DNA of 5,414 bases, taken from NCBI GenBank assembly GCA_964567845.1, contig CAZMOG010000099.1, positions 1 to 5,414 on the forward strand, given 5' to 3'. Both the position numbers and the translations under genes were made by a program. Positions within the stretch are counted from its first letter, which is position 1. Each line of letters begins with the position of its first letter. The notes under the pieces are model-generated. The model was not told the DNA's origin. It saw nothing but the letters and a program-made list of their open reading frames with translations, and ran no database searches. Source of the DNA: RGIG9079 sp964567845 (GTDB lineage Bacteria; Bacteroidota; Bacteroidia; Bacteroidales; Marinifilaceae). Of this stretch, positions 5,412-5,414 are shown piece after piece.

Positions 5412-5414
5412 GTC

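Noticed and set aside
1..5414. Mobile element, CRISPR array, defence island or RNA gene
   Set aside because: No terminal repeats, spacer-repeat arrays, transposase or integrase motifs, or tRNA-like cloverleaf were seen, and the genes are housekeeping.

Overview
The window reads as a core chromosomal segment of a Bacteroidota bacterium, most likely of the order Bacteroidales. Three things point there: the promoter motif (TTG, 19 bases, TAnnTTTG) in place of sigma-70 boxes, the lack of clear Shine-Dalgarno sites, and the gene run bamD, omega-like rpoZ, coaBC, which I recall as characteristic of Bacteroidales. Base composition is moderately AT-rich and even throughout. I see no insertion sequence, phage gene, CRISPR array, tRNA or rRNA.

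Layout from left to right. Positions 1-107 hold no supported gene, only an AT-rich inverted repeat. Five genes then lie head to tail on the minus strand, so they are read from right to left: bamD (outer-membrane assembly lipoprotein), an omega-like RNA polymerase subunit, coaBC (bifunctional coenzyme A enzyme), pyrB and pyrI (catalytic and regulatory chains of aspartate transcarbamoylase). A hairpin with a T-run lies between the omega-like gene and coaBC and splits the run into bamD-rpoZ and coaBC-pyrB-pyrI. coaBC and pyrB overlap by 14 bases, and pyrB and pyrI are 11 bases apart. A divergent intergenic region (about 3918-4093) carries a promoter for each side. To its right, on the plus strand, is a PLP-dependent alpha-oxoamine synthase, probably a serine palmitoyltransferase or cysteate acyltransferase, closed by a strong terminator at 5362-5411.

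The genes serve envelope building (BamD, and the sphingolipid- or sulfonolipid-type acyltransferase), transcription (omega) and nucleotide and cofactor synthesis. PyrBI starts the pathway that ends in UTP and CTP, and the bacterial CoaB reaction consumes CTP, so the coaBC-pyrBI linkage makes metabolic sense.

I found no clearly new system. The points most worth checking are two replaced active-site residues in the CoaC half of CoaBC, the undecided substrate of the oxoamine synthase, a 23-codon open frame overlapping that gene's start, and a promoter that moves the bamD start to an internal Met.
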